Positions 51,798-60,818 of a stretch of DNA of 64,000 bases are shown piece by piece. The notes under the pieces were generated by a model that was not told where the DNA came from, did no database searches, and saw only the letters and a list, made by a program, of their open reading frames with translations. How positions within the stretch are numbered: position 1 is the first letter of the stretch; every line of letters begins with the position of its first letter. The translations under genes were made by a program, and so were the position numbers. Source of the stretch: Longimicrobium sp. (GTDB taxonomy: Bacteria > Gemmatimonadota > Gemmatimonadetes > Longimicrobiales > Longimicrobiaceae). Where the stretch lies: assembly GCF_036388275.1 (NCBI RefSeq), contig NZ_DASVSF010000102.1, positions 1 through 64,000 on the forward strand, written 5' to 3'.

Positions 51798-52672
51798 ACG
51801 GTGTTCTTCCGGTAGACAAGCCCGTCGGGCCCACCTCGCACGACGTGGTGGGCGCGGTTCGCCGCGCGCTGAGGATCAAGCAGGTGGGGCACACGGGAAC
51901 GCTGGATCCCTTCGCCTCCGGCCTGCTGCTGGTCTGCATCGGCCCGGCGACGCGGCTGGCGGAGTACATCACGCCGCTGCCTAAGACCTATCTCGCTACG
52001 ATGCGCCTGGGCGAGGCGACCGACACGGATGACCACACGGGAACGGTCGTTTCGTCGTCCGAGTCGTGGCGCGACGTGTCCGCCGAGGCCATCGAGGCGG
52101 CGCTGATGGCGCAGGTGGGCGAAATCGACCAGGTGCCGCCGGCGTACTCCGCCAAGAAGGTGGCGGGCGAGCGGATGTACGACGTGGCGCGGCGGGGCGG
52201 GGAGGTAGACCTTCCGCCCGTGCGCGTCACCATCCATTCGCTCCAGGTCGTCTCCATCGACCTTCCTGATGTCGTCTTTGAAGTGGAGTGCGGCAGCGGC
52301 ACGTACATCCGCGCCATCGCGCGCGACGTAGGGCGCGCGCTCGGCGTGGGCGGCCACCTGCGTGAGCTGCGCCGCACCCGCATCGGCGCGCACGACGTCG
52401 CCCGCGCCGTGCCCGTCGACCAGCTCGGTGATGAAGCGCTCGTCGCCTCCGCGCTGATCGCTCCCGCGGGCGCGGTCTCGCACCTCGCGCACGGGCGCGT
52501 GGACGAGCGCGGCGTGGCGGACCTGGGCTTTGGCCGCGCGGTCGCCGTCGACGCGGAGATTGCGGATGGTGAGACGGTCGCGGTCCTCGCTCCGGACGGC
52601 GGGCTGCTGGCCATCGGCGAGGCGGCGGGCGGGCGGGTAAGGCCGCGCAAGGTGTTCGCGGCGGGCGCGTGA
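51794..52672 (+). CDS. truB: tRNA pseudouridine-55 synthase
   Basis: 292 aa from GTG 51794 overlapping rbfA (GTGA). LPVDKPVGPTSHDVV at the N-terminus, catalytic Asp in HTGTLDPFASGLLL, then YLATMRLGEATDTDD, PPAYSAKKVAGERMYDVAR and CGSGTYIRAIARDVG. Makes pseudouridine 55 in the T loop of tRNAs. The C-terminal domain is PUA-like. Confidence 0.95.
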   Translation: MNGVLPVDKPVGPTSHDVVGAVRRALRIKQVGHTGTLDPFASGLLLVCIGPATRLAEYITPLPKTYLATMRLGEATDTDDHTGTVVSSSESWRDVSAEAIEAALMAQVGEIDQVPPAYSAKKVAGERMYDVARRGGEVDLPPVRVTIHSLQVVSIDLPDVVFEVECGSGTYIRAIARDVGRALGVGGHLRELRRTRIGAHDVARAVPVDQLGDEALVASALIAPAGAVSHLAHGRVDERGVADLGFGRAVAVDAEIADGETVAVLAPDGGLLAIGEAAGGRVRPRKVFAAGA

Positions 52673-53640
52673 CCATGCGGTCCACGGGCCTGGCCCCGTT
52701 CGCCATCGACCCCGCGTTGCCCCCCGCGCTGCCGCGCGACGGGCCGCCGGCCATCGTCACCGTGGGCACCTTCGACGGCGTGCACCGCGGGCATTGGGAG
52801 GTGCTCCAGGAAATCTGCCGCCGCGCTCGTGCCACCGGCGGACGCAGCATCCTGGTGACGTTCCATCCGCATCCCCTGCGCGTCGTCCGTCCCGAGCACG
52901 CCCCGCCCCTGCTGACCACCCTGGCCGAAAAGCGCGAGGTGCTGGCTGAGTCGGGGCTGGAGTACGTGGTGTTCCTCCCCTTTACGCGGACACTGCAGCA
53001 CTACCCGGCGCGCCGGTTCGTGGAAGAGATCCTGATCGGGCGCATCGGGATGAACGAGCTGGTGATCGGGTACGACCACGGGTTCGGCAAGGACCGCGAG
53101 GGGGGCGTCGACACGCTGCGTGAGATCGGCCGCGAGATGGGGTTCGACGTGGACGTGGTGGATGCGTTCGAGGCGGCGGGTGGGGCGGTGTCGTCCAGCC
53201 GCATCCGGGGCCTGCTGGGCGAGGGGCGGACGGACGAGGCCGCGGCGCTGCTCGGGCGGCCGTACACGCTGTCGGGCGTGGTGGTGCGGGGCGAGCGGAA
53301 GGGGCGCGAGCTGGGGTTTCCCACGGCCAACATCCAATTGGGCGACGCGGAGAAGATGCTGCCCAAGGAGGGCGTCTACGCGGCGTACGGCCGCGTGCGC
53401 GGCGAGCGCATCCCGGGCCTTCTGCACCTGGGCCCTCGTCCGACGTTCCCCGGCTTCTCTCCGACGATCGAGCTGCACCTGCTGGATTGGAGCGGCGACA
53501 TCTACGGCGACCACGTCCGCGTGGAGGTGATGGGCCGCATCCGCGACATCCTCCCGTTCCCCTCCCTCGAAGCGTTGGTCGAAGCCATACAGGGCGACGA
53601 GCGCGCCGGCCGCGCGATGCTAGGCTTAGCGGCGCGGTAG
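52669..53640 (+). CDS. ribF: Bifunctional riboflavin kinase / FAD synthetase
   Basis: 323 aa from GTG 52669 overlapping truB (ATG 52675 is alternative). FAD synthetase domain: VTVGTFDGVHRGHWEVL, TFHPHPLRV and GYDHGFGKDREG with SSSRIRGLL. Riboflavin kinase domain (about 200-320): GERKGRELGFPTANI, EGVYAAYGRV, HLLDWSGDIYGD. Converts riboflavin to FMN and FAD. Last gene of the cluster. Confidence 0.95.
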   Translation: MTMRSTGLAPFAIDPALPPALPRDGPPAIVTVGTFDGVHRGHWEVLQEICRRARATGGRSILVTFHPHPLRVVRPEHAPPLLTTLAEKREVLAESGLEYVVFLPFTRTLQHYPARRFVEEILIGRIGMNELVIGYDHGFGKDREGGVDTLREIGREMGFDVDVVDAFEAAGGAVSSSRIRGLLGEGRTDEAAALLGRPYTLSGVVVRGERKGRELGFPTANIQLGDAEKMLPKEGVYAAYGRVRGERIPGLLHLGPRPTFPGFSPTIELHLLDWSGDIYGDHVRVEVMGRIRDILPFPSLEALVEAIQGDERAGRAMLGLAAR

Positions 53641-53651
53641 TCGGCCGAACC

Positions 53652-53855
53652 CTATCGCGATTCGGGCTGACGTGCCGCAGTGCTGCCCGGGTCGGAAGGA
53701 GAGGGCAATCCGAGTTCTGCGTGCAGCTCCAGTGCCTTCGCGCGGTAGAACTGAGCCCGCTCTTCCGGGGTGGCATCCTTCAGTTGCTCATGATGTGCGT
53801 CGCGGATGCCACGCGTAAACGCGACCGCATCAAACGCCTTGATCGTCTGCTTCAT
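53652..53855 (-). CDS. Small protein of unknown function
   Basis: 67 aa from ATG 53855, supported by GAGGTGA 6 nt upstream. Sequence starts MKQTIKAFDAVAFTRGIRDA, continues with a charged helix (HEQLKDATPEERAQFYRAKA) and a Pro/Ser-rich end. The opening resembles small antitoxin-like proteins that accompany PIN/RelE-type toxins, but no toxin gene is adjacent. Convergent with ribF, 11 bp away, and preceded by dispersed spacer repeats. Confidence 0.62.
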   Translation of the reverse strand: MKQTIKAFDAVAFTRGIRDAHHEQLKDATPEERAQFYRAKALELHAELGLPSPSDPGSTAARQPESR

Positions 53856-53890
53856 AACGATCACCTCACGGGCGGGTAGCCAGCCTGCAC

Positions 53891-53968
53891 TGTCATCCCG
53901 ATGGAGCGACCTCAAGAATTCTGTCGTAACGGCATACTGCGCAGCGACTGAGGGATCCGCCACACACT
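53891..53968 (-). repeat. GGATCCCTCAGTCGCTG-family repeat, minus copy
   Basis: Reverse complement of the element at 10554 and 54071; ends with TGTCATCCCGATGGAGCG at its left side. Together with the plus copy it forms a large inverted repeat centred near 54020, inside the spacer before rpsO. Confidence 0.75.
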
Positions 53969-54070
53969 ACGCGGCACGCGCCAGGGCAGCGGCCGAGCCG
54001 AATCCAGCTCCCTCGGTGGAAGGACGAAACCGGAATGGCGAATCTTCGTGGTATACGGCGCTACGACAAA

Positions 54071-54147
54071 TGTGTGGCGGATCCCTCAGTCGCTGCCGTC
54101 CGCGTCGTACGGGAGGGTTCGGCTTGGCCGCTCCATCGGGATGACAG
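54071..54147 (+). repeat. GGATCCCTCAGTCGCTG-family repeat, plus copy
   Basis: TGTGTGGCGGATCCCTCAGT through TTGGCCGCTCCATCGGGATG, nearly the same as 10554-10629. The remainder of the 53856-54305 spacer shows no gene; the rpsO promoter must lie in 54148-54300 but I see no clear hexamers. Confidence 0.8.
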
Positions 54148-54305
54148 CACGAAGCTCGTACTGGTGCGAACGCCAGGATCCCGGGTTGCCCCAATCCGTC
54201 CGCTTCGTTAGATTCCTGGGCTTGTTGTTGATCCGCTCGGACGAATGATCTGATTGGATCGGCTGACTTCCCGACCAGCATCGACTCTTCAGGAGGCTCC
54301 GATCG

Positions 54306-54575
54306 ATGGCACTCACGGCTGAAAACCGCGACGAAATCGTCAAGAAGTACCAGCTGCACGAGAACGACCGTGGCAGCACCAAGGTTCAGATCGCGCTGCT
54401 CACCGCGCGCATCAACGACCTGACCGGGCACTTTCGCGCCCACAAGAAGGACCATCACAGCCGCCAGGGGCTGCTGAAGATGGTGGGCCAGCGCCGCAGC
54501 CTGCTCGACTACCTGCGCCGCAACGACCTGGACGCCTACCGCGCGCTGATCGCGGACCTGGGGCTGCGCCACTGA
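54306..54575 (+). CDS. rpsO: 30S ribosomal protein S15
   Basis: 89 aa, the standard length; AGGAGG about 9 nt before ATG 54306. Typical sequence: KYQLHENDRGSTKVQIALLT, INDLTGHFRAHKKDHHSRQG and LVGQRR-like MVGQRRSLLDYLRR. Binds 16S rRNA and starts platform assembly. Upstream of pnp, the widely conserved pairing, but separated from it by a strong terminator. Confidence 0.96.
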   Translation: MALTAENRDEIVKKYQLHENDRGSTKVQIALLTARINDLTGHFRAHKKDHHSRQGLLKMVGQRRSLLDYLRRNDLDAYRALIADLGLRH

Positions 54576-54683
54576 TCGGCACGGCGGTGGGCCCGCGGCG
54601 GGAACACGGGGTGGCGCACACGCGCCGTCCCGGCCTGAACGTGCGTCCCCGCCTGGTGGAACGCACGGAATACTAGAAGGAAA

Positions 54684-54728
54684 CACGCCGGCCGCACGGG
54701 CCAGTTCCGTGCGGCCGGCGTGCGTTTT
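54684..54728 (+). terminator. Strong intrinsic terminator between rpsO and pnp
   Basis: A perfect 16-bp stem CACGCCGGCCGCACGG (54684-54699) / CCGTGCGGCCGGCGTG (54707-54722), then CGTTTTTG. Confidence 0.85.
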
Positions 54729-54834
54729 TGCACAGCGGCGACGAAGTGAACATCAAAGCGACCGGGCCCCGCCTGCGGGGGAGTGGCGTCCGGAGTGCGG
54801 CTTCCCCCGAGCAATCAAACAGGAAAAAGACCCA

Positions 54835-56982
54835 ATGGCAAAGCTGGAAAGACAGTTCGCGGGCCGTCCCCTGATCATCGAGACGGGCAAGATGGCCCGG
54901 CAGGCAGACGGCTCGTGCACGGTGCAGTTCGGCGAGACGATGGTGCTGTGCACGGCGGTGGCCCAGGACAAGCCCACCCACCTTTCGTTCTTCCCGCTCA
55001 CCATCGAGTACCGCGAGCGCACCTACGCGGCCGGCAAGATCCCGGGCGGCTTCATCAAGCGCGAGGGGCGCCCCTCCGACAAGGAAATCTTGTCGGCGCG
55101 CCTGATCGACCGCCCCCTGCGCCCGCTGTTCCCCGACGGGTTCGCCAACGAGACGCAGGTCTTCATCTACGTGGTCTCGGCCGACCAGGAGAACGACGCG
55201 GACGTGGTTGCGCTCACCGGCGCCTCGCTGGCGCTGAACATGAGCCGCATTCCGTTCGCCGAGCCGGTGGCCGCGGTGCGCATCGGCCGCATCCAGGGCC
55301 AGTGGGTGCTGAACCCCACCTTCGCCCAGCTGGAGTACTCGGACCTCGACGTGATCGTCGCGGGGAGCGAGGACGCCATCCAGATGGTCGAGGGTGGCGC
55401 GCTGGAAGTGCCGGAAGAGGAGATCGCCGAGGGGCTGGTGGTGGCGCACGCCGCCATCAAGGAGCTGATCGGCATCCAGAAGGAAGTGCTGGCGGCCATG
55501 GAAGTGCCCGCCAAGATGGAATGGACGCCCCGCGCTGTGGACGCGGCCATCCGCGAGCGCGTGGAGAGCGCCGCCGGCGACCGTGTGGCCGAGGCGCTGA
55601 AGGTGCCCGGCAAGCACGAGCGCGCCGACGCCCTCAAGGCCATCCGCACCGAGATTTCGGCCGCGCTGGCCGAGGAGTTCCCGGACAGCGACAAGGACGT
55701 GGGCGACGTGCTCAAGGACCTCGAGAAGCGCGGGACGCGCGAGATGATCCTGAGCACCGGCACCCGCTCCGACGGCCGAGGCCTGGACGAGGTGCGTCCG
55801 ATCAGCGTGGACGTGGGCGTGCTGCCGCGCGCGCACGGCTCGGCGCTGTTCACCCGCGGGCAGACGCAGGCGCTGGGCGTGGCCACGCTGGGCACGCAGG
55901 GCGACGAGCAGGCGTACGACACGGTGGACTTCGCCACGCAGCAGAAGAAGTCGTTCATGCTGCACTACAACTTCCCCCCGTTCAGCACGGGCGAGGTGAA
56001 GCCCATGCGCGGCACCAGCCGCCGCGAGGTCGGGCACGGCGCCCTGGCCGAGCGGGCGCTGGAGGCCATGCTGCCGCCGTTCGACGAGTTCCCGTACACC
56101 ATCCGCGTCGTGAGCGACGTGCTGGAAAGCAACGGCTCGTCGTCGATGGCCAGCGTGTGCGCGGCGTCGCTGTCGCTGATGGATGCCGGCGTGCCCATGC
56201 GTGCGGCCGTGGCCGGCGTGGCCATGGGGCTGATTGCCGAGGGCGACCGGGTGGCGGTGCTCACCGACATCCTGGGCTCCGAGGACGCCCTGGGCGACAT
56301 GGACTTCAAGGTGGCGGGCACCCGTGACGGCGTGACCTCCATCCAGATGGACATCAAGATCGAGGGGTTGACCATCGAGCTGATGCGCGAGGCGCTGCAG
56401 AAGGCCAACCGCGCGCGGATGCACATCCTCGACGAGATGGAGAAGGTGCTGAACGTGCCGCGCACCGAGCTGTCGCAGTACGCGCCGCGCATCATCACCA
56501 TCAAGATCGACCCGGCCAAGATCGGCGAGATCATCGGGCCCAAGGGCAAGACGATCCGCGGCATCCAGGAGGCCACCGGCGCCACCATCAACATCGACGA
56601 CGACGGCACCATCACCATCGCGTCGGTGAGCGGCGAGGGCGGCGAGCGCGCCCGCAGGATCATCGCCGGGATGACGGAAGAGGCCGAGGTGGGCCGCATC
56701 TACGAGGGCCAGGTGAAGAGCACCACCACCTTCGGCGCCTTCGTCGAGATCATGCCGGGTACCGAGGGGCTGCTCCACATCTCCGAGCTGCAGGCCGGCC
56801 GGGTGGAGAAGACCGAGGACGTGGTGAAGAAGGGCGACATGGTGCAGGTGAAGCTCCTCTCCATCGACGAGAAGGGCCGCCTTCGCCTGTCGCGCAAGGC
56901 CGCGCTGGCCGAGCTGGCCACTGGCGACGGCGCCAGCGGCGCCGCCGCCACCGGCGCCCCGGCAGCGGGCGGAGCCGCGTAA
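54835..56982 (+). CDS. pnp: Polyribonucleotide nucleotidyltransferase (PNPase)
   Basis: 715 aa; ATG 54835 with AGGAAAAAG upstream. Two RNase PH domains (about 10-220 and 310-550: GKIPGGFIKREGRPSDKEIL; FNFPPFS-like YNFPPFSTGEVKPMRGTSRR; SNGSSSMASVCAASLSLMDA; DILGSEDALGDMDFKVAGT), a KH domain (IGEIIGPKGKTIRGIQEATG) and an S1 domain (GAFVEIMPGTEGLLHISEL). Phosphorolytic 3'-5' exoribonuclease of the degradosome. Short Ala/Gly tail. Confidence 0.97.
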   Translation: MAKLERQFAGRPLIIETGKMARQADGSCTVQFGETMVLCTAVAQDKPTHLSFFPLTIEYRERTYAAGKIPGGFIKREGRPSDKEILSARLIDRPLRPLFPDGFANETQVFIYVVSADQENDADVVALTGASLALNMSRIPFAEPVAAVRIGRIQGQWVLNPTFAQLEYSDLDVIVAGSEDAIQMVEGGALEVPEEEIAEGLVVAHAAIKELIGIQKEVLAAMEVPAKMEWTPRAVDAAIRERVESAAGDRVAEALKVPGKHERADALKAIRTEISAALAEEFPDSDKDVGDVLKDLEKRGTREMILSTGTRSDGRGLDEVRPISVDVGVLPRAHGSALFTRGQTQALGVATLGTQGDEQAYDTVDFATQQKKSFMLHYNFPPFSTGEVKPMRGTSRREVGHGALAERALEAMLPPFDEFPYTIRVVSDVLESNGSSSMASVCAASLSLMDAGVPMRAAVAGVAMGLIAEGDRVAVLTDILGSEDALGDMDFKVAGTRDGVTSIQMDIKIEGLTIELMREALQKANRARMHILDEMEKVLNVPRTELSQYAPRIITIKIDPAKIGEIIGPKGKTIRGIQEATGATINIDDDGTITIASVSGEGGERARRIIAGMTEEAEVGRIYEGQVKSTTTFGAFVEIMPGTEGLLHISELQAGRVEKTEDVVKKGDMVQVKLLSIDEKGRLRLSRKAALAELATGDGASGAAATGAPAAGGAA

Positions 56983-57007
56983 GCGACTTCCCCGCGGCAA
57001 GGTGTGA

Positions 57008-57042
57008 CGAAGCCCCCGCCGGTTCGCCGGGCGGGGGCTTCG
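57008..57042 (+). terminator. Hairpin terminator after pnp
   Basis: A perfect 13-bp stem CGAAGCCCCCGCC (57008-57020) / GGCGGGGGCTTCG (57030-57042), 25 nt past the pnp stop; no T-run. Confidence 0.65.
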
Positions 57043-57109
57043 TGCGTAAGTGCGTGATGGGAACGTGCTGGCTGGGGATGGAGAGTTTGGACGGGCGTCG
57101 GCGCGTGCC

Positions 57110-57302
57110 TCGGGCGCCCCCCATCCCCAACCCTTCCCCCGCAAACTGCCGCGGGGGAAGGGCGCCAGTGCCGGGCGCTTCGAGGAGGGTGGGTGGTCGG
57201 CTGGCTTTGCTCACAGGCGCTGGAGAGGTTCGATCTGCTCCGGCGCATGCCTCGGCTGCCCTCTCCCCCCGGCCCCCTCTCCCGCAAGCGGGAGAGGGGG
57301 AG
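57110..57302. repeat. Spacer repeats related to those at 6490 and 6411
   Basis: 57110-57165 repeats the CCCCATCCCCAACCCTTCCC element of 6490-6540. 57264-57302 has the hairpin CCCTCTCCCGCAAGCGGGAGAGGG, a shorter relative of 6411-6437. No gene is seen in 57043-57439. Confidence 0.7.
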
Positions 57303-57348
57303 AATTCGCTTGCATCTCGGCTGGCCCCCAGCACTCGACTGCGCCTGC

Positions 57349-57396
57349 AGTCCGCGCAGGCGGACTTTGTGATTTTCCAGCTGCGGTTTGAACCGC
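57349..57396 (+). repeat. Double-palindrome spacer repeat, copy 3
   Basis: First dyad AGTCCGC-gcag-GCGGACT (57349-57366), second dyad GCGGTT-tg-AACCGC (57383-57396). The spacing between dyads is the same as in copies 1 and 2. Confidence 0.82.
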
Positions 57397-57439
57397 CCGA
57401 CCCAGAGCCGGGCATGGGCGGGTTCGCTCGGTCCGCGCC

Positions 57440-57979
57440 TCAGATCTTATCTCTTAGCATCTCCTGCAACGCCTCGCGGGCTCGCATCACCCGCATCTTC
57501 AGTGCGCTGATGCCGGTGTCGAGCATGTCGGCCATCTCCTCGTATGAGCGGCCTTCCACATGCTTCAGGAGGAAGGCCTCGCGCTGGGCTTCGGGAAGCC
57601 GGGCGAGCGCGGCCGAGACCACCTGGCCCAGCTCGGTGCTTTCCAGCGTGCGGAGGGGGTCGTCGGAGGCGGGGGCGGCGTGGGCGTCGTCCACCAGGGG
57701 CACGTCGCGGCGGCGGCGGCTCTTCAGCCAGTCCTTGCAGCGGTTGCGCAGGATGCGGAAGAGCCACGCCGCGAACCGGTCGGGGTCGCAGGTGCCCAGC
57801 CGCGTGTAGGCCTTGACCAGTGAGTCCTGCACCAGGTCGGCCGCGGCGTCGGCGTCGCCCACCATCCCTAAGGCGTGACGGAACAGCGATTCCTGGTACC
57901 GCCGCACCAGGACCTCGTAGGTGGGCGTGTGGCCGCCCAACACCCGCTGAACCAGCTCCGCGTCGCTCGCCGCCTCCAC
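57440..57979 (-). CDS. ECF-type RNA polymerase sigma factor
   Basis: 179 aa from GTG 57979, chosen to give a normal ECF length; an in-frame ATG at 58186 would add a 69-residue non-conserved Ala/Arg-rich extension. Region 2: YEVLVRRYQESLFRHALGMV, DAAADLVQDSLVKAYTRLG, FAAWLFRILRNRCKDWLKSR. Region 4: ALARLPEAQREAFLLKHVEG, RSYEEMADMLDTGISALKMR. No anti-sigma gene is adjacent, so its control is not evident here. Divergent from citrate synthase. Confidence 0.88.
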   Translation of the reverse strand: MEAASDAELVQRVLGGHTPTYEVLVRRYQESLFRHALGMVGDADAAADLVQDSLVKAYTRLGTCDPDRFAAWLFRILRNRCKDWLKSRRRRDVPLVDDAHAAPASDDPLRTLESTELGQVVSAALARLPEAQREAFLLKHVEGRSYEEMADMLDTGISALKMRVMRAREALQEMLRDKI

Positions 57980-58084
57980 CGCCGCCCGTGGTTCGCCCGT
58001 GTGCTGGATGGCCGCCGCTCCGGCCGCCGGAGAAGCGCGTGCGTGCCCCGCCCGTGCACTCCGCAACCCGCACGCCGCGGCGGC

Positions 58085-58113
58085 TTGCGGGCGTCGCAGG
58101 CCGTTGCTATGTT
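58085..58113 (+). promoter_or_regulatory. Promoter of citrate synthase
   Basis: -35 TTGCGG (58085-58090), 17-nt spacer, -10 TATGTT (58108-58113). Predicted leader about 90 nt. Confidence 0.55.
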
Positions 58114-58211
58114 GGCGCTTCCGTTGGCCCGGACCGTGCTGCGAGGCACGCCATTCGTTCCGGCGGCGGAGCCGGAAAGTCGTCACGGAATCGCGTTACG
58201 AGAAAGCTGAA

Positions 58212-59345
58212 ATGGCTGCCAAGGGTCTCGAGGGGGTCGTCGTCGCACAGTCTCGGCTGAGCGACATCAACGGCGAAGTGGGAGAGCTGATCTACGCGGG
58301 GTACGACATCGACGACCTCGCCCGCAATTCCACCTTCGAGGAGGTGTGCTACCTCCTGTGGAACGGCGAGCTCCCCAACCAGCAGCAGCTGGAGGAGTTC
58401 CGCGCCCAGATGGAGCCGCAGTACGTGCTGCGCCCCGAGGTGCTGGAGATGATCCGCAACTATCCCAAGGACGCCGACCCCATGGCCGCCGTGCGCACGG
58501 CCGTGTCGGCGCTGGGGATGTTCGATGCCGACGCCGACGACATCTCGCCCGAGTCGGTGCGCCGCAAGGCGATGTTCCTCACCGCGCAGACGCCCTCCAT
58601 CGTGGCCGCGTTCGACCGCGTCCGCAACGGCAAGGAGCCGCTGCAGCCCAAGCCGGGGCTGAGCTTCGCGGGCAACTTCCTGTACATGCTGAACGGCGAA
58701 GAGGCCAACGACACCCGCTGCCGCACCATGGACGTGGCGCTGGTGCTGCACGCCGAGCACGGCATGAACGCCAGCACCTTCGCCGCGCGCGTCACGGCGG
58801 GCACGCTGTCGGACGTGTACAGCGCCGTCACCTCGGCCATCGGCACCCTGAAGGGGCCCAGCCACGGCGGCGCCAACGTCGAGGTGATGAACATGCTGCG
58901 CGAGATCGACGAGAGCGGCCAGGACCCCCAGGAGTGGGTGCAGAACGCCCTGTCGAGCGGCAAGAAGGTCATGGGCTTCGGCCACCGCGTGTACAAGGCC
59001 ACCGACCCGCGCGCCACCGTGCTGCGCGAGCTGGCCGACAAGATCATGGCCGAGGCGGGCGAAACCCGGTGGCTGGACCTTTCCGACCGCATCCGCGCCG
59101 TCATGGCCGAGGAGATGGAGCGGAAGGGCAAGAAGATCTACCCCAACGTCGACTTCTTCTCGGCGTCGGTGTACACCACGCTGGGCATCGGGATGGACCT
59201 GTTCACGGCCGTGTTCGCCATCGCCCGCATGCCTGGGTGGACGGCGCACCTGATGGAGCAGTACGTCGACAACCGGCTGATCCGGCCGGGGAGCGACTAC
59301 ATCGGCCCGCGCGACCTGAAGGTGCGCCCGATTTCGGAGCGCTGA
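58212..59345 (+). CDS. gltA: Citrate synthase
   Basis: 377 aa, the short (archaeal/2-methylcitrate-synthase-like) class; ATG 58212. Catalytic residues: His in HAEHGMNAST, His in KGPSHGGANVEVM and GFGHRVYKATDPRA, Asp in NVDFFSASVYTTLG. Condenses acetyl-CoA with oxaloacetate; 2-methylcitrate synthase cannot be excluded by sequence alone, but the adjacent icd favours the TCA-cycle role. Confidence 0.92.
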   Translation: MAAKGLEGVVVAQSRLSDINGEVGELIYAGYDIDDLARNSTFEEVCYLLWNGELPNQQQLEEFRAQMEPQYVLRPEVLEMIRNYPKDADPMAAVRTAVSALGMFDADADDISPESVRRKAMFLTAQTPSIVAAFDRVRNGKEPLQPKPGLSFAGNFLYMLNGEEANDTRCRTMDVALVLHAEHGMNASTFAARVTAGTLSDVYSAVTSAIGTLKGPSHGGANVEVMNMLREIDESGQDPQEWVQNALSSGKKVMGFGHRVYKATDPRATVLRELADKIMAEAGETRWLDLSDRIRAVMAEEMERKGKKIYPNVDFFSASVYTTLGIGMDLFTAVFAIARMPGWTAHLMEQYVDNRLIRPGSDYIGPRDLKVRPISER

Positions 59346-59366
59346 CGGGCGGCGCGATTCGCGCTT

Positions 59367-59411
59367 CCGGGGCGCGGCGGGCTCCCCGCCGCGCCCCGGT
59401 TTTCGTTTTTT
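59367..59411 (+). terminator. Strong intrinsic terminator between gltA and icd
   Basis: A 15-bp GC-only stem CCGGGGCGCGGCGGG (59367-59381) / CCCGCCGCGCCCCGG (59385-59399), then TTTTCGTTTTTT. It leaves only 34 bp before icd, so icd depends on read-through or a promoter overlapping this region. Confidence 0.85.
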
Positions 59412-59445
59412 GGCACCATTCACCTCCACTGACGCAGATACAGCA

Positions 59446-60702
<1,257 letters not shown>

Positions 60703-60720
60703 GGGCAGTGCCGAGTACAG

Positions 60721-60758
60721 AGTGCCAAGTACCAGGGAAAGACCCGGTACTTGGCACT
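60721..60758 (+). terminator. Hairpin after icd
   Basis: A perfect 13-bp stem AGTGCCAAGTACC (60721-60733) / GGTACTTGGCACT (60746-60758), extended inward by GGG/CCC. The arm word continues as tandem TACTTGGAACTTGGTACTT up to 60780, a low-complexity spacer. Confidence 0.6.
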
Positions 60759-60818
60759 TTGTACTTGGAACTTGGTACTTCGTCGCACAGACTTTTTTTC
60801 ATCACCGGACCCGTGCCC

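Noticed and set aside
57980..58186. 248-aa form of the ECF sigma factor
   Set aside because: The added N-terminus is Ala/Arg-rich, overlaps the citrate synthase promoter region on the other strand, and makes the protein longer than typical ECF factors. Not fully excluded.
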